DNA of 64,000 nucleotides from Adenophora triphylla var. japonica (GCA_022495995.1 JAFEMH010007511.1:22925-86924); one strand, 5' to 3'. Positions 34,317-46,128 are shown, counted from the first letter of the stretch. The notes: generated by a model from the sequence alone, not told the origin. Program-made: numbers and translations.

Positions 34317-34689
34317 ATTATTTAGTTGAATTTGTAATTAACAAGCTCCAAACAACAATTTTTGCTCTTTTGATTCCTTGAATATTTGAATGCATTGGCC
34401 CTATTTTTTGGGAGGCAAGATACTCTTGTAAATTTATTTTGTCTAAGTCTTAGCCCGTTTTGGGAGACTTATTTTTATCATAGATGACTTTTTATTCTCA
34501 GAATGTTGCATGTTTTCATTCCATATTGTATGTCGAGCTAGATGTAGATAACATAGATGAGTCAACTTGAGCCTAGAGGCGACTTGATCTTGTTGGTTTA
34601 GTCGACCTCAGACTTGGTTATCTTTTTTGTGAACGAGATTGACCTTAAGGTGAACATTCTGGTTCATACTATTGAAACTCGACCCGGGT

Positions 34690-35310
34690 CGAGTTAATTA
34701 GGACAAGTTGATTAGGAATCATACTTGTTGAATAGGCAAAGCTGATTAAGAAATAAACTACAAATGGCATCAGCCGGACTACCAAGAGTCGAGTTTGTTA
34801 GAACTAAGTCGACTAAGAGTCGGACTTGTTAGGTGAACAAAGCTGATTAAGAATCGAGCTTGTTAGAACGAAGCCGACGGCAGAAGTCGAGCTTGTTAGG
34901 GGGTGAAGGCCGACTAAGAGTCGAGCTAAGATGAGGCCATCTCAAGAGTCGAGCTCGTTAGAAACGAAGCTCCATCAAGAGTCGGACTTGACAAATAAAC
35001 AAAGCTGATTAAGAATCGAGCTTGTTAGAACGAAGCTGACTAAGAGTCGAGTTTGTTAGAACTAAGTCGACTAAGAGTCGGACTTGTTAAGTGAACAAAG
35101 CCGATTAAGAATCGAGCTTGTTAGAACGAAGCTGACTAAGAGTCGAGCTTGTTAGGGTGAAGCTGACTAAGAGTCGAGCTAAGATGAACTGACTAAGAGT
35201 CGAGCTCGTTAGAACGAAGTCGACTAAGAGTCGGACTTGTCAAATAAACAAAGCTGATTAAGAATCGAGCTTGTTAGAACGAAGCTGACTAAGAGTCGAG
35301 CTTGTTGATA
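34690..35310. repeat. Minisatellite, roughly 33-bp unit
   Basis: About 15 imperfect units of the type AGAGTCGAGCTTGTTAGAAC + GAAGCTGACTA. They lie between the antisense gene and the end of pol, the usual place for tandem repeats in Tat/Ogre elements. Confidence 0.85.
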
Positions 35311-35421
35311 TTAATGTAACACTATGTTTGATCGAATAAACTGCTCTTTTCATTGAAGTAGGAATCATGCTTACATCAATTTGAAACTAGCTTTATGAAA
35401 CTTGAACTTTGAAATTGAAAA

Positions 35422-36560
35422 CTAGAAGTAGTATTTGATGAGGTGAGTAGCATGCCAAGGATGTTTCAACTCGTCACCTTCAGGATGAGCTATCATGTAG
35501 GTTCCTTCCTTGACGACTCGAGTGACTATATAGGGACCTTCCCAGTTAGGAGATAGCTTGTTCTGCTGGGTCCTTCTACCCGTTGCCTCAATCTTTCTCA
35601 ATACATAATCTCCAACTTGGAAAGACCTTGCCTTGACCCTCTTGTCGTGGTAGCTCTTAGTTCGCTGCTTGTAATTGACCATTCGGAGGTAGGCTGTTTC
35701 TCGCTTCTCGTCGACTAGATCCAGGTCGATCAATCTATTGGTATCATTTTGCTCTTGATTGAAGAAAGTCACTCTAGCAGTGGGGAATCTTTGAGCTCGG
35801 CGGAGTGCCCATGGCCTCTGACCCATACGTAAGAGCAAAAGGGGTTTCCCCCGTAGGCCCCCGAGTGGTTTGCAGGTCGAACCGCCCAAAGAGCAAGGGG
35901 GAGTTCGTCCAACCAATTGTTTCGTCGACCTACGAGCCCGGCCTTGAGCGAAGATAGAACAAGCTTATTTCTTTGCCTCGGCTTGCCCATTTCCTTGAGG
36001 ATAGGCGACAAAAAGATTTCCAATGTTTGATTCCAACTCGCTTCATCTCTCGCTTCGAAAGTCTCGGGAGAACTCCAGAAACCATTATCGGACACTATAG
36101 CTCGAGGAAAACCAAACCGGCACCAAATGAAGTCATGAATAAAGTTGATAGCATTTTCCTCTGTGATGCGAGCTAATGGTTTGGCCTCAACCCATTTAGT
36201 GAAGTAATCTATGGCGACGATCACATACTTGCAGTTTCCTCGGGCGGGAGGGAAGGGTCCAATCGTGTCGACGCCCCACATGTCAAATGGCCAAGCCGCG
36301 ATCACAGAGTCTGCTTCACAGAGGCACACGTGGGGAAGGTTGGCAAACCTTTGGCATTGATCACATTGCTGAACAAAGTTGTGAGTGTCAGCTCTCATGT
36401 GTGGCCAGTAGTATCCCAACGTGATTAACTTGTCAGCAAGAGTCCTGGCCCCCGGGTGTCCACCACAAATTCCACTATGTACCTCGTGTATCAATAGGGC
36501 GACCTCGAGGTGGATGCACTTTAATAATGGTCGAGTATAAGATCTTCCGAAATGTGTCGC
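35422..36560 (-). pseudogene. Tat-element integrase, frameshifted
   Basis: The N-terminal zinc finger (HEVHSGICGGH, CDQCQRFAN) is near 36500-36340. The catalytic core has WGVDTIGPFP, YFTKWVEAKPLA and AIVSDNGFWSS at about 36270-36070. Frame is then lost near 36060-35900. The C-terminal part in another frame (YHDKRVKARSFQVGDYVLRK, KLSPNWEGPYIVTRV) ends at 35422. It would insert cDNA into chromosomes. Confidence 0.88.
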
Positions 36561-37348
36561 CTCCTTGAATGACATACCTTGGAGCTTTCTTTTGATAGCT
36601 CGAGCCTTCTTCTCGTCATCCGGGCAAAGCTCTCTCCACTTTCTATGTATGCCTTCATTTCTTCGATCCAACACTTCTCCTGAGTCCAATTTCTTGAGGG
36701 ATCATCTATGCATTGAATTTTTACTCTTTCATAGGCTGGACTTTCGAGGAAGGAGATAGGTTCATCATGTGGTTCATCCGAAGTGGCTAACTTCGAGAGG
36801 AGGTCAGCTAGCTCATTGTCCTCTCGTCCAATTCTTTGAATCTCCCAGAATTCCAAATCTTTTATCAGTTCCTTCACCAGGTCGCAGTATTTAATCAGTG
36901 TGGAGCTAAGTACCTCGTACTCGCCTCTGACTTGGTTAACTATCAATTGTGAATCACAGTAGGCCATGATCTTAGTAGCTCCAAAACACTTGGCGTACTC
37001 AATAGCTGCGATTAAAGCCTCATATTCGGCTTGGTTGTTGGAAGCATCAAATTTGAACCTTAGTGATTCTTCATACACGGTTCCAGACTCTGGCTCGATT
37101 AGCACTATCCCAGCTCCACTGCTATTCTTGGTCGCTGATCCGTCTGAATAGACCTTCCAACAATCGTCGGGTAAGTTGATGGCGACCTGGGACTCTAACT
37201 CCTTCCCTTTAGCCTTTTCTTTTGGAGCTCGCTGCTCGTCGTCTTCCTTGGTGAACGTAAGCTCGACCAAGAAGTCGGCTAGAGCTTGAGCCTTCAACGC
37301 CTTTCGAGGTCGATACTCAATGTCAAATTCAAGAGGGCAATTGACCAC
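36521..37348 (-). CDS. Second (additional) RNase H domain of the Tat element
   Basis: Open frame of 275 codons with VYSDGSATKNSSGAGIVLI, NNQAEYEALIAAIEYA, YCDSQLIVNQVRGEYE and NELADLLSKLA. These are the D-E-D-D positions of an archaeal-type RNase H1. Preceded by the polymerase-linked RNase H end (EFDIEYRPRKALKAQALADF). The duplicated RNase H is typical of Tat/Ogre elements. It overlaps the start of the integrase reading. Confidence 0.88.
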   Translation of the reverse strand: MVNCPLEFDIEYRPRKALKAQALADFLVELTFTKEDDEQRAPKEKAKGKELESQVAINLPDDCWKVYSDGSATKNSSGAGIVLIEPESGTVYEESLRFKFDASNNQAEYEALIAAIEYAKCFGATKIMAYCDSQLIVNQVRGEYEVLSSTLIKYCDLVKELIKDLEFWEIQRIGREDNELADLLSKLATSDEPHDEPISFLESPAYERVKIQCIDDPSRNWTQEKCWIEEMKAYIESGESFARMTRRRLELSKESSKVCHSRRRHISEDLILDHY

Positions 37349-37349
37349 C

Positions 37350-39161
37350 GAGAAGTCGACCGAACTCTCCTACTGTGAAGAATTTTTCTTAGAGGAGCAT
37401 TTGTAAGAACCACAATTGGATGAGCTGAGAAAATAAGCTCGCAGCCTTCCTTGAAGCCACGACTAGGGCATAGGCGACCTTCTCAAAGATTGTAGCATCT
37501 CGCTCTCCACATCTCGATAGAGCCTTGCCGATGTAGTATACCGGCTTTTGAAACCCTCATCTTCTCTAACCAAAACCGCCGCCACCGATTTATCTCCCAC
37601 GGATAAATACACAAACAAAGTTTCACCGGTGGTCGGGCTACTCAGAGAGGTGGAGTAGCGAGGTAATCCTTCACTGTTGGAACGACGAATGACATTCGGT
37701 CGTCCACTAAAACTTTTCGTCCCCTCAATGCTTTGAAGAAGGGGAGAGACCTTTCGTGACTTTGATATGAAGCGACCAAGAGCCGCTACCCTTCCATTAA
37801 GTCGCCGCACCTCTTTTGATAGTGGTGGGAGCCTTCATGTCGACTAAAGCCTTGATTTTTCTCGGATTAGCCTCTATGCCTCTTTGAGATACCATAAATC
37901 CAAGGAACTTTCCAGGCCTACACCAAACACACACTTGCTGGGTTGAGCTTTCATGTCGTTTGCTCTCAAATTGGCGAACGTCTCCTTCGTGTCGACTACG
38001 TGACTCCCGATCTTAGTTTTAATGACCATGTCGTCAACGTAAGCCTCCATATTTCGACCAATTTGTGAGGCAAAGACCTTGTTCACCATTCTTTGATAGG
38101 TAGCTCCTGCATTTTTAAAGCCAAATGGCATCATGTTATAGCAGTAAATGCCTCCAGCTGCTTGAAACGCCGTCTTCACAACGTCATCCTCGTGCATCTT
38201 TATCTGGTGGTATCCCGAGTAAGCATCCAGGAAACTGAGAGTAGAGTGGCCAGCGATGGAATCAACAAGCTTGTCAATTCTAGGAAGAGGATAGCTATCC
38301 TTTGGGCAAGCTAGATTGAGAGTAGTGAAGTCGACACACATCCGCCACTTGCCATTCGATTTCTTCACCATGACCACGTTGGCCAACCACGTTGTATGAG
38401 TGGCCTCCTTGATTATCCCTGCACTCAAAAGTTTTTGTACCTCAGCTTTGATAGCCTCTTCCTTGTCGCGAGCAAAACTTCTCAACTTTTGGGGTCTAGG
38501 CTTTATGGTCGGGTTGACTTCAAGTCTCGCGAACAGCGACCTCTTCCTTGATTCCCTCATGTCCTCTACCCTCCATGCGAAGACATCATTACTTTCCTTG
38601 AGTAGCTCGATGATTTCTCGCTCGTTCCTCAACCGATAGCCGCTTCCCAATCCGAATTTTTTGGTCGGGGTAGGAAAAGTTGGTGATTACTGATTCTAAC
38701 TCATCCACAGCTTCTAGCTCTGGTCCATCCCTGAATTGTAGAGTCTCAATGATTATCTCCTTGACCCTTTGTCTCTCCTCGGCCTTCAGATGTGGAGCTT
38801 CTCCTGCTATCATATCATCTAACTTGTCTGCAACCTCGCTGGTGGTGGTGGTGGCCCCCGAGTTATTGTCGAGCTGGAGGCATAGGTTGCCTACGATGAC
38901 TTGGCCGACCATAACTACATCTGAATCGACCTCAGTGGTGTTAGAGCGACGTGTCGACTCAAGCATGACCTCGTCATTTGAGTGATAGGTCGACTCTTCC
39001 ACGTCGGTGATTGTTGACAATCGGGTAGTTTTGGTGACTGACTGGGACAGCTTCAAGTAACCATCAGCAGTCTCAATCTCTAGCTCCCTTTTCTTTCTTT
39101 CTCTTAGAACATGATCCAAATAAGCACGAGCTGTTCCTTGTACGCAACCCACTCCAGCAGG
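37350..39161 (-). pseudogene. Tat-element reverse transcriptase and connected RNase H
   Basis: From 39161 down, the linker after the hAT insertion (GVGCVQGTARAYLDHVLRER) leads into RT: EVQKLLSAGIIKEATHTTWL, KWRMCVDFTTLN, LDAYSGYHQIKMHE, MMPFGFKNAGATYQR, YVDDMVIKT at about 38040. A frameshift near 37890 precedes the thumb/RNase H part (frame 37810-37463, with LFVYLSVGDKSVAAVLVRED), and another lies near 37460-37350. Confidence 0.9.
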
Positions 39162-40248
39162 CAGGGATGGCAATCGGATCGGATCGGATCGGATCAGCCC
39201 TGATCCGAATCCGATCCGAACACATTAAGCCCTGATCCGAATCCGATCCGATCCGAATGTTTACGATTCGAGCCCCGATCCGAGCTCCGATCCGATCCGA
39301 GTCATTTCAAAAAAAAAAAAATTAAAATAGCAAACATCAGATCAGACTAGGGATGAAAGAACAAATCAAGCAAAACATGAGGCCTCAAAGACTTCAGTTA
39401 CTCAAGACTGAATATTGTTTTAAGTATTTTGGCGTACTAATTAAAAATTAAATGAAATCCCCAAAACCCTAATTCATTTCGAGAAAGTGAAAACATACCT
39501 AAAATCAACTCTTCAGGCCGATGCAATCTCGATACCGGACCGGACAAAGAAAACCCCATCAAAGCGGAAAAGTAATTACATTATTCAAACTCCGATTCTC
39601 GACATCAATCACTTGCAAAACATCCTGCCTTTGGTTCCAAAGAACCCGCATTCTTGATTATGAAAAGTCGTTCTTTCTCGGTAGTCCACAAAGAACCTCC
39701 AAGTACCGGAAAGAGATTGACCGTGGTCACTATATCGCGACCCGTAACGGCCATGGCATCGATGGATTGGACGATTTGGGAGAGCTTTTGAGGGTTTGAT
39801 TGGGTTTTGAGGCCTCTGTCTTGGTCGGAGATCAAGGAGAGAAGGTGGGATTTGGAGGAGAGGGATTGGTCTGTGAGGGACGAGAGGAGATGTCGCCGTC
39901 TAGAGAGAGAAAGGAGTGAGGCGCTGAGAGCTCGTAGAGAGAGAGAGTGAGAGGGGAATGAATGAAAAAAAAAATAGATTTTTCTTTATATATAAAGACT
40001 TAAATGTAAATTTAACAAAACATGAGGGGTATAATTGAAAATCAAAACCCTAATAAAACGGATCGGATCGGATCGGATTTCGGGTCGAATGCATTTCGGA
40101 TCGGATCGGATCGGGTTCGGATCGGATCACACCATAAACCGAACCCGATCCGAAATCCGATCGGATCGGAAAAATTTCTGCCAAATCCGAATTTTTCGGA
40201 TCGGATCGCCTTCGAAACGGATCGGGTTCGGTAAAATTGCCATCCCTA
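39162..40248. mobile_element. hAT element (1087 bp) carrying a fibrillin fragment
   Basis: Terminal inverted repeats CAGGGATGGCAAT and ATTGCCATCCCTA are flanked by a perfect 8-bp target duplication, CCAGCAGG (39154-39161 and 40249-40256), the hAT signature. Both subterminal regions are arrays of GGATCGGATC/GATCCGATCC motifs, potential transposase-binding repeats. No transposase is present. It interrupts the protease-RT linker of the Tat element, whose frame agrees on the two sides. Confidence 0.95.
39499..39890 (-). pseudogene. PAP/fibrillin-like: Captured fibrillin / plastid-lipid-associated protein fragment
   Basis: Minus strand reads LLSLISDQDRGLKTQSNP, KLSQIVQSIDAMAVTGRD, SLWTTEKERLFIIKNAG. 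After a +1 shift it reads DVLQVIDVENRSLNNVITFP, then FFVRSGIEIASA and a stop, followed by RVDFR and a splice donor (TTTTAG|GTATGT at 39499/39498). This order matches the PAP/fibrillin family of plastid lipid-associated proteins. Frameshifts and a stop show that it is nonfunctional. Confidence 0.85.
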
Positions 40249-40640
40249 CCAGCAGGTGTGGGGAACTTTACTCGCTGGTGAGGAATTGATGCTACCATTC
40301 CAAGAACGACCTGTCCAGGAATTCCAAGGATGGCGGCATAGTCACTATTTACATCAATTACGATAAATTGTACCTTCGAGACAACCCTGAGGGGGTGCTG
40401 GCCTAGGTCGACATCGAGCTCTATCTTGCCTTTTGCATCAACTCGATGGTTGGTGAAGCCCTCCAACCTGCCATCATATCTCTCCAACTGTTCGTCATTA
40501 AGACCCATCTCCTTGAAAGTTTTGTAAAACAAAATATCCTTGCAGGCCCCCGTGTCGACTAAGAGTCTGCTCGTCGTACATCCATCAATGAGACCTGGGA
40601 TGACGAGAACTTGCTCCCTAGCCGCCATATTAGTTGCCAA
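40249..40640 (-). CDS. Tat-element protease domain (split from RT by hAT)
   Basis: Frame starting MATNMAAREQVLVIPGLIDG contains the retropepsin motif LLVDTGACKDILFY, then YAAILGIPG. The frame runs into the hAT element at 40248, so an mRNA crossing here would read foreign sequence. Confidence 0.88.
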
Positions 40641-41249
40641 TTCATGGGGTAGAAGCCGATCGCTTCATCTCGACTTCTCTCCTCGGGAGGCACACGTGGG
40701 GCCTTATTGAGCCGGAATATCTTGTGCTTGAGGCCGTGTTGCTCGCCATTGTTCAACATGACCCCCAAGTTCGCCCAGGCGCCTAGGTCCTTGTTGCCTC
40801 CCGCCGGCCGCTCACCTCCTCCACTTGAGGTCTCTTCACATAAGCTTCGAGTCTCCCCGGTCGACCATTCTCTGGATGATACGCTTTAATCCTAAGCAAT
40901 CCTCTCGTGAGATGACCAAAGTGTCTTTGTGGTAGTCGCAGCATTTGCTGTTGTCCCTCCTAAACTTGTTGCCTGGATTCATTGGGACTGGAGGAGCGGC
41001 GCCGACAAAGCATTCATAATCTCGCCCCGACTCACCGTAAGCGGAGCTGAAAGCTTCTGCACCTTCTCTGTTGCCCTAGTTTTGTTCTTTCCATTTTTAT
41101 TGTTCCCCCATTCTTGTTGGAGTCCTTTTTATCATCGGTGACTTCAACCTTGGGGCTCTTACCATTCTTCTTTCTTTCCTCTCTTCAAGAAGGGCGACAT
41201 TGTATACCTTCTCAAACAACTCCCGTCGAGTCGTTACCGTACGAACCGG

Positions 41250-42700
41250 TGAGCTCGTAATCCATGTCCGCCGAGGAAATACCGTTTCTCGGCGCTTGAT
41301 GACTTCCCTATCGGCCGAGGTCTTCCTCTATCTTATCAACCATTTCTTTGAACTTGGTGAAATAGCTCATCGAGCTTTCATTCTTACCCCGCACCAAGTT
41401 ATTCAGACGGTGAGTGACCTTACGAGCTCCCGCAATGAGAAGCGATCCAAAACTTTGTCCCGAAGCAAGTCCAAGTGGTGATACTTCCAAAGCAGCCCAA
41501 ACCGTTGAACCAAGTTAAAGCCGCCCCCAGTGTGCTTAGGAGAGCTTTGCACATATTGTCGTCCTCATTGGCGACAAAACACATTGTGGCTTCTAAATGT
41601 GCTATATGACTCCTAGCATTGGTCGACCCCGAATATTTCTCCGTAAGAGGCAACCCGAAGGTAGGAGGAGGTCGACTATCTCCGATTTCTTTGGATAAAG
41701 GTCGAAGAGCAAAGTCAATTCGTTCGACCTTTCCAATCTCCTTCTTCTTTTCCTCCTCCCACCTGCTCGAACTTCTTTTTCATCAATAGCCATTCTCCGG
41801 CATCGGGTCTTTCATCTCCCGAGGGGGAGCAAGATTTCGACCTCCGGCCCTCACTTCGGGGGAGTTATCCGTCTACTCCTCCCCGTCTCTATGGGAATTG
41901 GTCCTTTCGATCTTATTGGAGATCTATGCTCGTTACTTTGAGGCGACCCGCGCCTCACACTCGATGGCGACCGCGCCCGTTATCTCCATGTGGCGACCCG
42001 CGCCTTTCCCCTCTCACAGCGACCTATGCCCATTCCCTCGTCTCTATGAGATCCGATCTCGCGTTCGCGCCGGGAAACATGCCTGTTTCGTTGGGCCGTT
42101 AATCGAGTCCTCAAACCGATTGAGCCTCCCCGCTTCCTCAAGCTTCGCGAGGCTAGCCCTCAGTCGTTACTCGGCACACGAACAATTGTAGGAGCTCGCC
42201 GAACTATCCCCGTCTCGCCATTCTCGCCCCATACCTTCATTTGGCCTAGCACTCCCGGCCCGCCGCCCGTCGAGACTTCGGGAGGGAGCAATCCTTTCGA
42301 GCGTACGTCGGCTCGCTTCCGCTCCTCCACGGCTATCAAGTCGCCCAAGATTCGAGCTCGCTCTAACATCATTTCCTTCTTGCTCACGGGATTAATTGAG
42401 GGACCTTCCCTCAAGCTTCCCATGTTCACCGTCCAGCTGACGCTTAGGAGGAGGTGGAACTTCTTGCCCATCCATATGCCTTTTCCCTCTCCTCGTGTCG
42501 TGCAATCCCCTGTCAACGACACTAGTAGCGTGCTGGCTCTACCACGAGGACGATTTGGTGGGGAGGAGGCAAGTTCAAGTTTTCGCATTGACATTGAGAT
42601 TTCCTGCGTTTGTATTGGTGTTGTTGTTCACCTCAATGAATTCTTCGAAGCATCTTCAACATGCCCGTTTGGGGTTACCATTGCCAGAAGTCATGAACTT
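41250..42700 (-). pseudogene. Tat-element GAG remnant
   Basis: Best segment is 41690-41310: LPLTEKYSGSTNARSHIAHL, EATMCFVANEDDNMCKALLS, WFNGL, then FTKFKEMVDKIEE in another frame. This matches the plant retrotransposon gag domain. Further pieces (for example 42594-42160) are unordered and strongly frameshifted. The region between here and the protease holds no clean zinc knuckle. Confidence 0.7.
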
Positions 42701-42746
42701 TTCGAGGTCAAGCTTAAGCACGTTTCCTGCAATGGAACCAAACCGA

Positions 42747-43398
42747 TGCCGCAGAAATGTGCTTATCAATCTTCCTCCACGTGGCAGACTGATCACCCGG
42801 CTTCACCCGAAAACAGAACTCCACGACTAGCCGATGTGTCTCCTGCGAAGACACTCTGGCGAGAGTAAGATAACAGCTTGTATAAAGCTCAAAATGTATT
42901 GAATAATGAACTCGTAATACAAAATGGCAGCTTACCTTTCACCGTTTGGTAGTGATGAAGTATTTAAAGACAAGAGTGGTGTATTTTGGGGGAGGCGACA
43001 TGTGCTCCGAGATTGTATGCAAGCTACTTGACGCTGGGAACACGTCCATAACGGTTCCCGATTTGTAGGGATGTGGTTATGAGGATTGTTCAACCAAATA
43101 AGCCGGCAAGTGTTAAGTCGTCACTGTTGATTTAGGTCGAGGTCGCCACTCGTGATATGGTCGACCCGACCGTCTGCAGAGCATGGTTCGTACCCGAATT
43201 GTAATATGGATCACGAGGTCGGACTAAGTTACGTCTGACCTCGTGGGCCTCGACTCACGGGCTTGGTCGATTGATACTGAGACGGGCTTTGGGCCTCGCT
43301 TTGATCGGGACCAAACTTTATTGGGAATGTGGAGACCAAGGTCGGCTTTCAGACTGACTTTACTCGTTTGGTCCAACTCGACACTTTTGGTATGTTCA
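42747..43398 (-). repeat. 5' LTR of the Tat element
   Basis: Minus strand runs from TGAACATACC (43398) to TGCGGCA (42747). Immediately internal is TTTGGTTCCATTGC, a possible decayed primer-binding site, close to but not matching the Asp-tRNA type TTTGGCGCCGTTGC. TTTAAATACTTC about 430 bp into the LTR is a candidate TATA region. Confidence 0.88.
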
Positions 43399-43769
43399 AA
43401 TATATATATGGAGACTTAAAAAATTGAGACCAAGGTTTTAGTAAAATGAGTACATACACCATTTCCTACCCACATTAAAAAAAATAAAAAAAATAAAATG
43501 AATTGAAATAATAATTTCTTTATCTAAAAATATTATTTATTTTCTTCACTAATTTTTTCTTTTTTTCAATCAAATTAATTCCTATATTATAAATACACCA
43601 TTTTTTGAGACGAATAGAAAAATCGACAACTTTATTAATACTTTATTTACTATGCTTCAAAGATTTATTTTAAAAAAATTAAATAAATTATTTGATATAT
43701 CGAACTAAAATAAACAAAATAACCATAATACCCCATCCCACTTATTAAATGGAAACCAAAATCAATATT

Positions 43770-43770
<1 letters not shown>

Positions 43771-43826
<56 letters not shown>
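43771..43826. repeat. (TA)n microsatellite
   Basis: Pure TA run; a second run lies at about 43996-44054. Confidence 0.95.
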
Positions 43827-43828
<2 letters not shown>

Positions 43829-43899
43829 TTATTATTATATTAAATAACCCTATATACTTTATAAATACACAATGATTTTGTTTAAAAATTCAACACCAT

Positions 43900-43991
43900 C
43901 CCAACTCATCATCCTATACCCCACCACTTTTACTTTATTTTAGATTCTTTTATTTTTATAATTAATTAAATTATTATTATTATTATAATTA

Positions 43992-44057
<66 letters not shown>

Positions 44058-44972
44058 AAATTAATAAAGGGTAATCAAGAAATTTATATTTAAAAAAGAG
44101 ATTTTTTTTTCTTCAAAATTAATTTTGACATAAACATATTGAAAAATTAAAAAGGAAAATTAATAAAGTATAATTAAGAAATTAATATTTAAAATAAAAG
44201 TTTTTTTTGTGTGTCCAAATCAAATGAAAATAGTCTCTATTTAAAGAGAAAAAAAAATTATGAATTTTGGTGTAAATTTTTTTTTTAAAAAAATTAATTT
44301 ATTATAAAATAATTTAGGTCAAAGAAATGGGTGGAAAAAAAAAAAATCAAAATTCATCCAACCAATAGGAAGACGCCATGTGTCCTAGGAAAAAAAAAAA
44401 AAAAAACCAAAAAAATTCAGCTTCTTAACGGGCTTCACGCGCCGTTGTCGTCGCGTGTGTAACACGCGCCCCGGAAAGGTCCAAAATGCCCTCCACTTAA
44501 TGAACAACACTTGTCCAAATTTCCAAAAAAAAAAAAAAATTAAATTCCAGCCTAATCAAAGCTTGCCACGTGTCCTTTAAGTCCAATTTTTTGCCATTTT
44601 GCCATCAGCTGAAAAGTCGAAAATACCCCTCAAAGGCAAAAAAATTACCACTTGCTTCCTTTATATACTCCCTCCGTCCCGGCGAAAGAGCCACAAAAAT
44701 TGTCCGGCACGGAAAATAAGAAATGTGATGTAGGAAAGAGAAAAAGTTTAAATGTTGTGAGTATGAAAAATTAAATAGGAGAGAGAATGAGTGGGAGGTG
44801 ATGTAAGAAAGAGAATGTTGTGAGTGTAAAAGTAAAGTAGGAGAGAGAATGAGTGGAGAGAATAGTGATTTAAGGTTTTCTTTTTGGGAAAGTGGCTTTT
44901 TAAATGGGACGCCCAAAAAGGAAATAAATGGCTCTTTCGCTGGGACGGAGGGAGTATAGTATAGAGTATAGA
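43900..44972 (-). mobile_element. Partial Helitron relative of the 27.9-29.4 kb element
   Basis: 44060-44500 is similar to 28920-29260, including the TATGAATTTTGGTGTA patch, TATAAAATAATT and the ACGCG-rich patch. The proposed 5' end on the minus strand starts TCTATACTCTATACTA at 44972 with T outside, and is split by a Stowaway. The 3' end was not found and the left limit is approximate. The stretch 43399-43900 is AT-rich with no gene. Confidence 0.55.
44668..44954. mobile_element. Stowaway-type MITE (287 bp) inside a Helitron 5' end
   Basis: CTCCCTCCGTCCCGGCGAAA at the left and TTTCGCTGGGACGGAGGGAG at the right, TA on both flanks. Removing it joins TATATA to TAGTATAGAGTATAGA, restoring a plausible Helitron 5' terminus. 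Confidence 0.93.
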
Positions 44973-45799
44973 TAATTTTGTTCAATTGCAAAGGTTTATT
45001 ATTTCTTACATAAGCATCGAAGAAAACGTTAACGTTTGCTGACGATAATGTCTATAGACTACTTTCCGGGGATGTACTAGTTCAATGATTAGAATTAGAA
45101 TGCCATTTTTTCTGATGAGCTAGCAATCTTTAATACCCCTCAGTATCAAAATGAATGTTTTAAAAAAAATAATCAAAAAAGTTTAATTTGCATACATATA
45201 AAAGAAAAGGTTGTATAAATATTTTTTTATCCATTTTCTAAACATTAACTTTTGAAAGTAAAAATAGATTAGTAAAAATGTTGATAAAAGAAATATTTAG
45301 AGGAAGTTTTTAAGAACATGACATTCGTTTTGTAGCAAAATTTTGTGAAAATAATATTTAATTAGGATGGAAATTAGTAATTTACCTAAAGTAAAAAAAA
45401 AAAAAAAAACACGCAATCACTCACGCAATGCATGAACAAACCAACATACAAGTTCACAGTTTGTGAAGACAATAATGACGATTAAAAATCATCTCTTCTG
45501 GCATCCTCGGTCTATCCCCCCCCCCCCTCCTCCCTCCCTCTCTCTTGCTTTGACCCTTTTTTAAAGTTCTTAAACGCTTAAACAACGATTCTTTTTGTTG
45601 AGCTAGTCTTTGCAAACGTGAAGGTGACACAAAATTTGATTCAAAATTTTTATTTTGATTTTGAATTACTTCATTTACAGTGATTTTAAAGTAATATGGG
45701 GTTGAAATTTTCATGGTTTCATCTACAAGTTAATGCAATAAATTTTAACTTTTTTTTTTTCAATGTACTTTCTTTATTTTGATGTTTAATTTTGTAATA
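44973..45799. other. Unannotated AT-rich stretch
   Basis: Contains homopolymer runs and a poly-C/CT tract near 45515-45545. I see no gene or element end. Confidence 0.5.
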
Positions 45800-45802
45800 T
45801 TA

Positions 45803-46057
45803 GGCTTCGTTTGTTTCGACGTAAAACATTTTTTGGAAAACGTTTTCCGGAAAATGTTTTCCTGTAAAATGTTTTACGGAGGTAGGGCGTAAAATGTTTT
45901 CGGAAGGGCTTAAAATGTTTTATTTTTTAATTTTATTTTATTATTATTATTATTATTTTTATTATTATTAATATTACTATTTTTTATTAATATTATTAAT
46001 ATTATTTTTTATTTTTTATTATTATTTTATTATTTTATTTTATTATTATTATTATTA

Positions 46058-46115
<58 letters not shown>

Positions 46116-46128
46116 TTTTTATTTTTTA

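Larger units (their letters stand above)
30005..43398 (-). mobile_element. Ty3/gypsy retrotransposon, Tat (Retand-like) lineage, 13.4 kb
   Basis: Related LTRs lie at 42747-43398 (5') and 30005-30660 (3'). On the minus strand the order is GAG, protease, RT-RNase H, second RNase H, integrase. A roughly 5-kb region then holds an oppositely oriented spliced gene before the 3' LTR. The second RNase H and antisense ORF are known hallmarks of the Tat group. A hAT element sits at 39162-40248. No target duplication was found next to the LTRs. Frameshifts in GAG, RT and integrase make it defective. Confidence 0.92.

Noticed and set aside
40022..40289. Plus-strand ORFs over the hAT right end
   Set aside because: They translate the GGATC repeat array.
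30000..43403. Target-site duplication around the Tat element
   Set aside because: The five bases outside the two LTRs (ACTGA and AATAT) do not match, so none is claimed.
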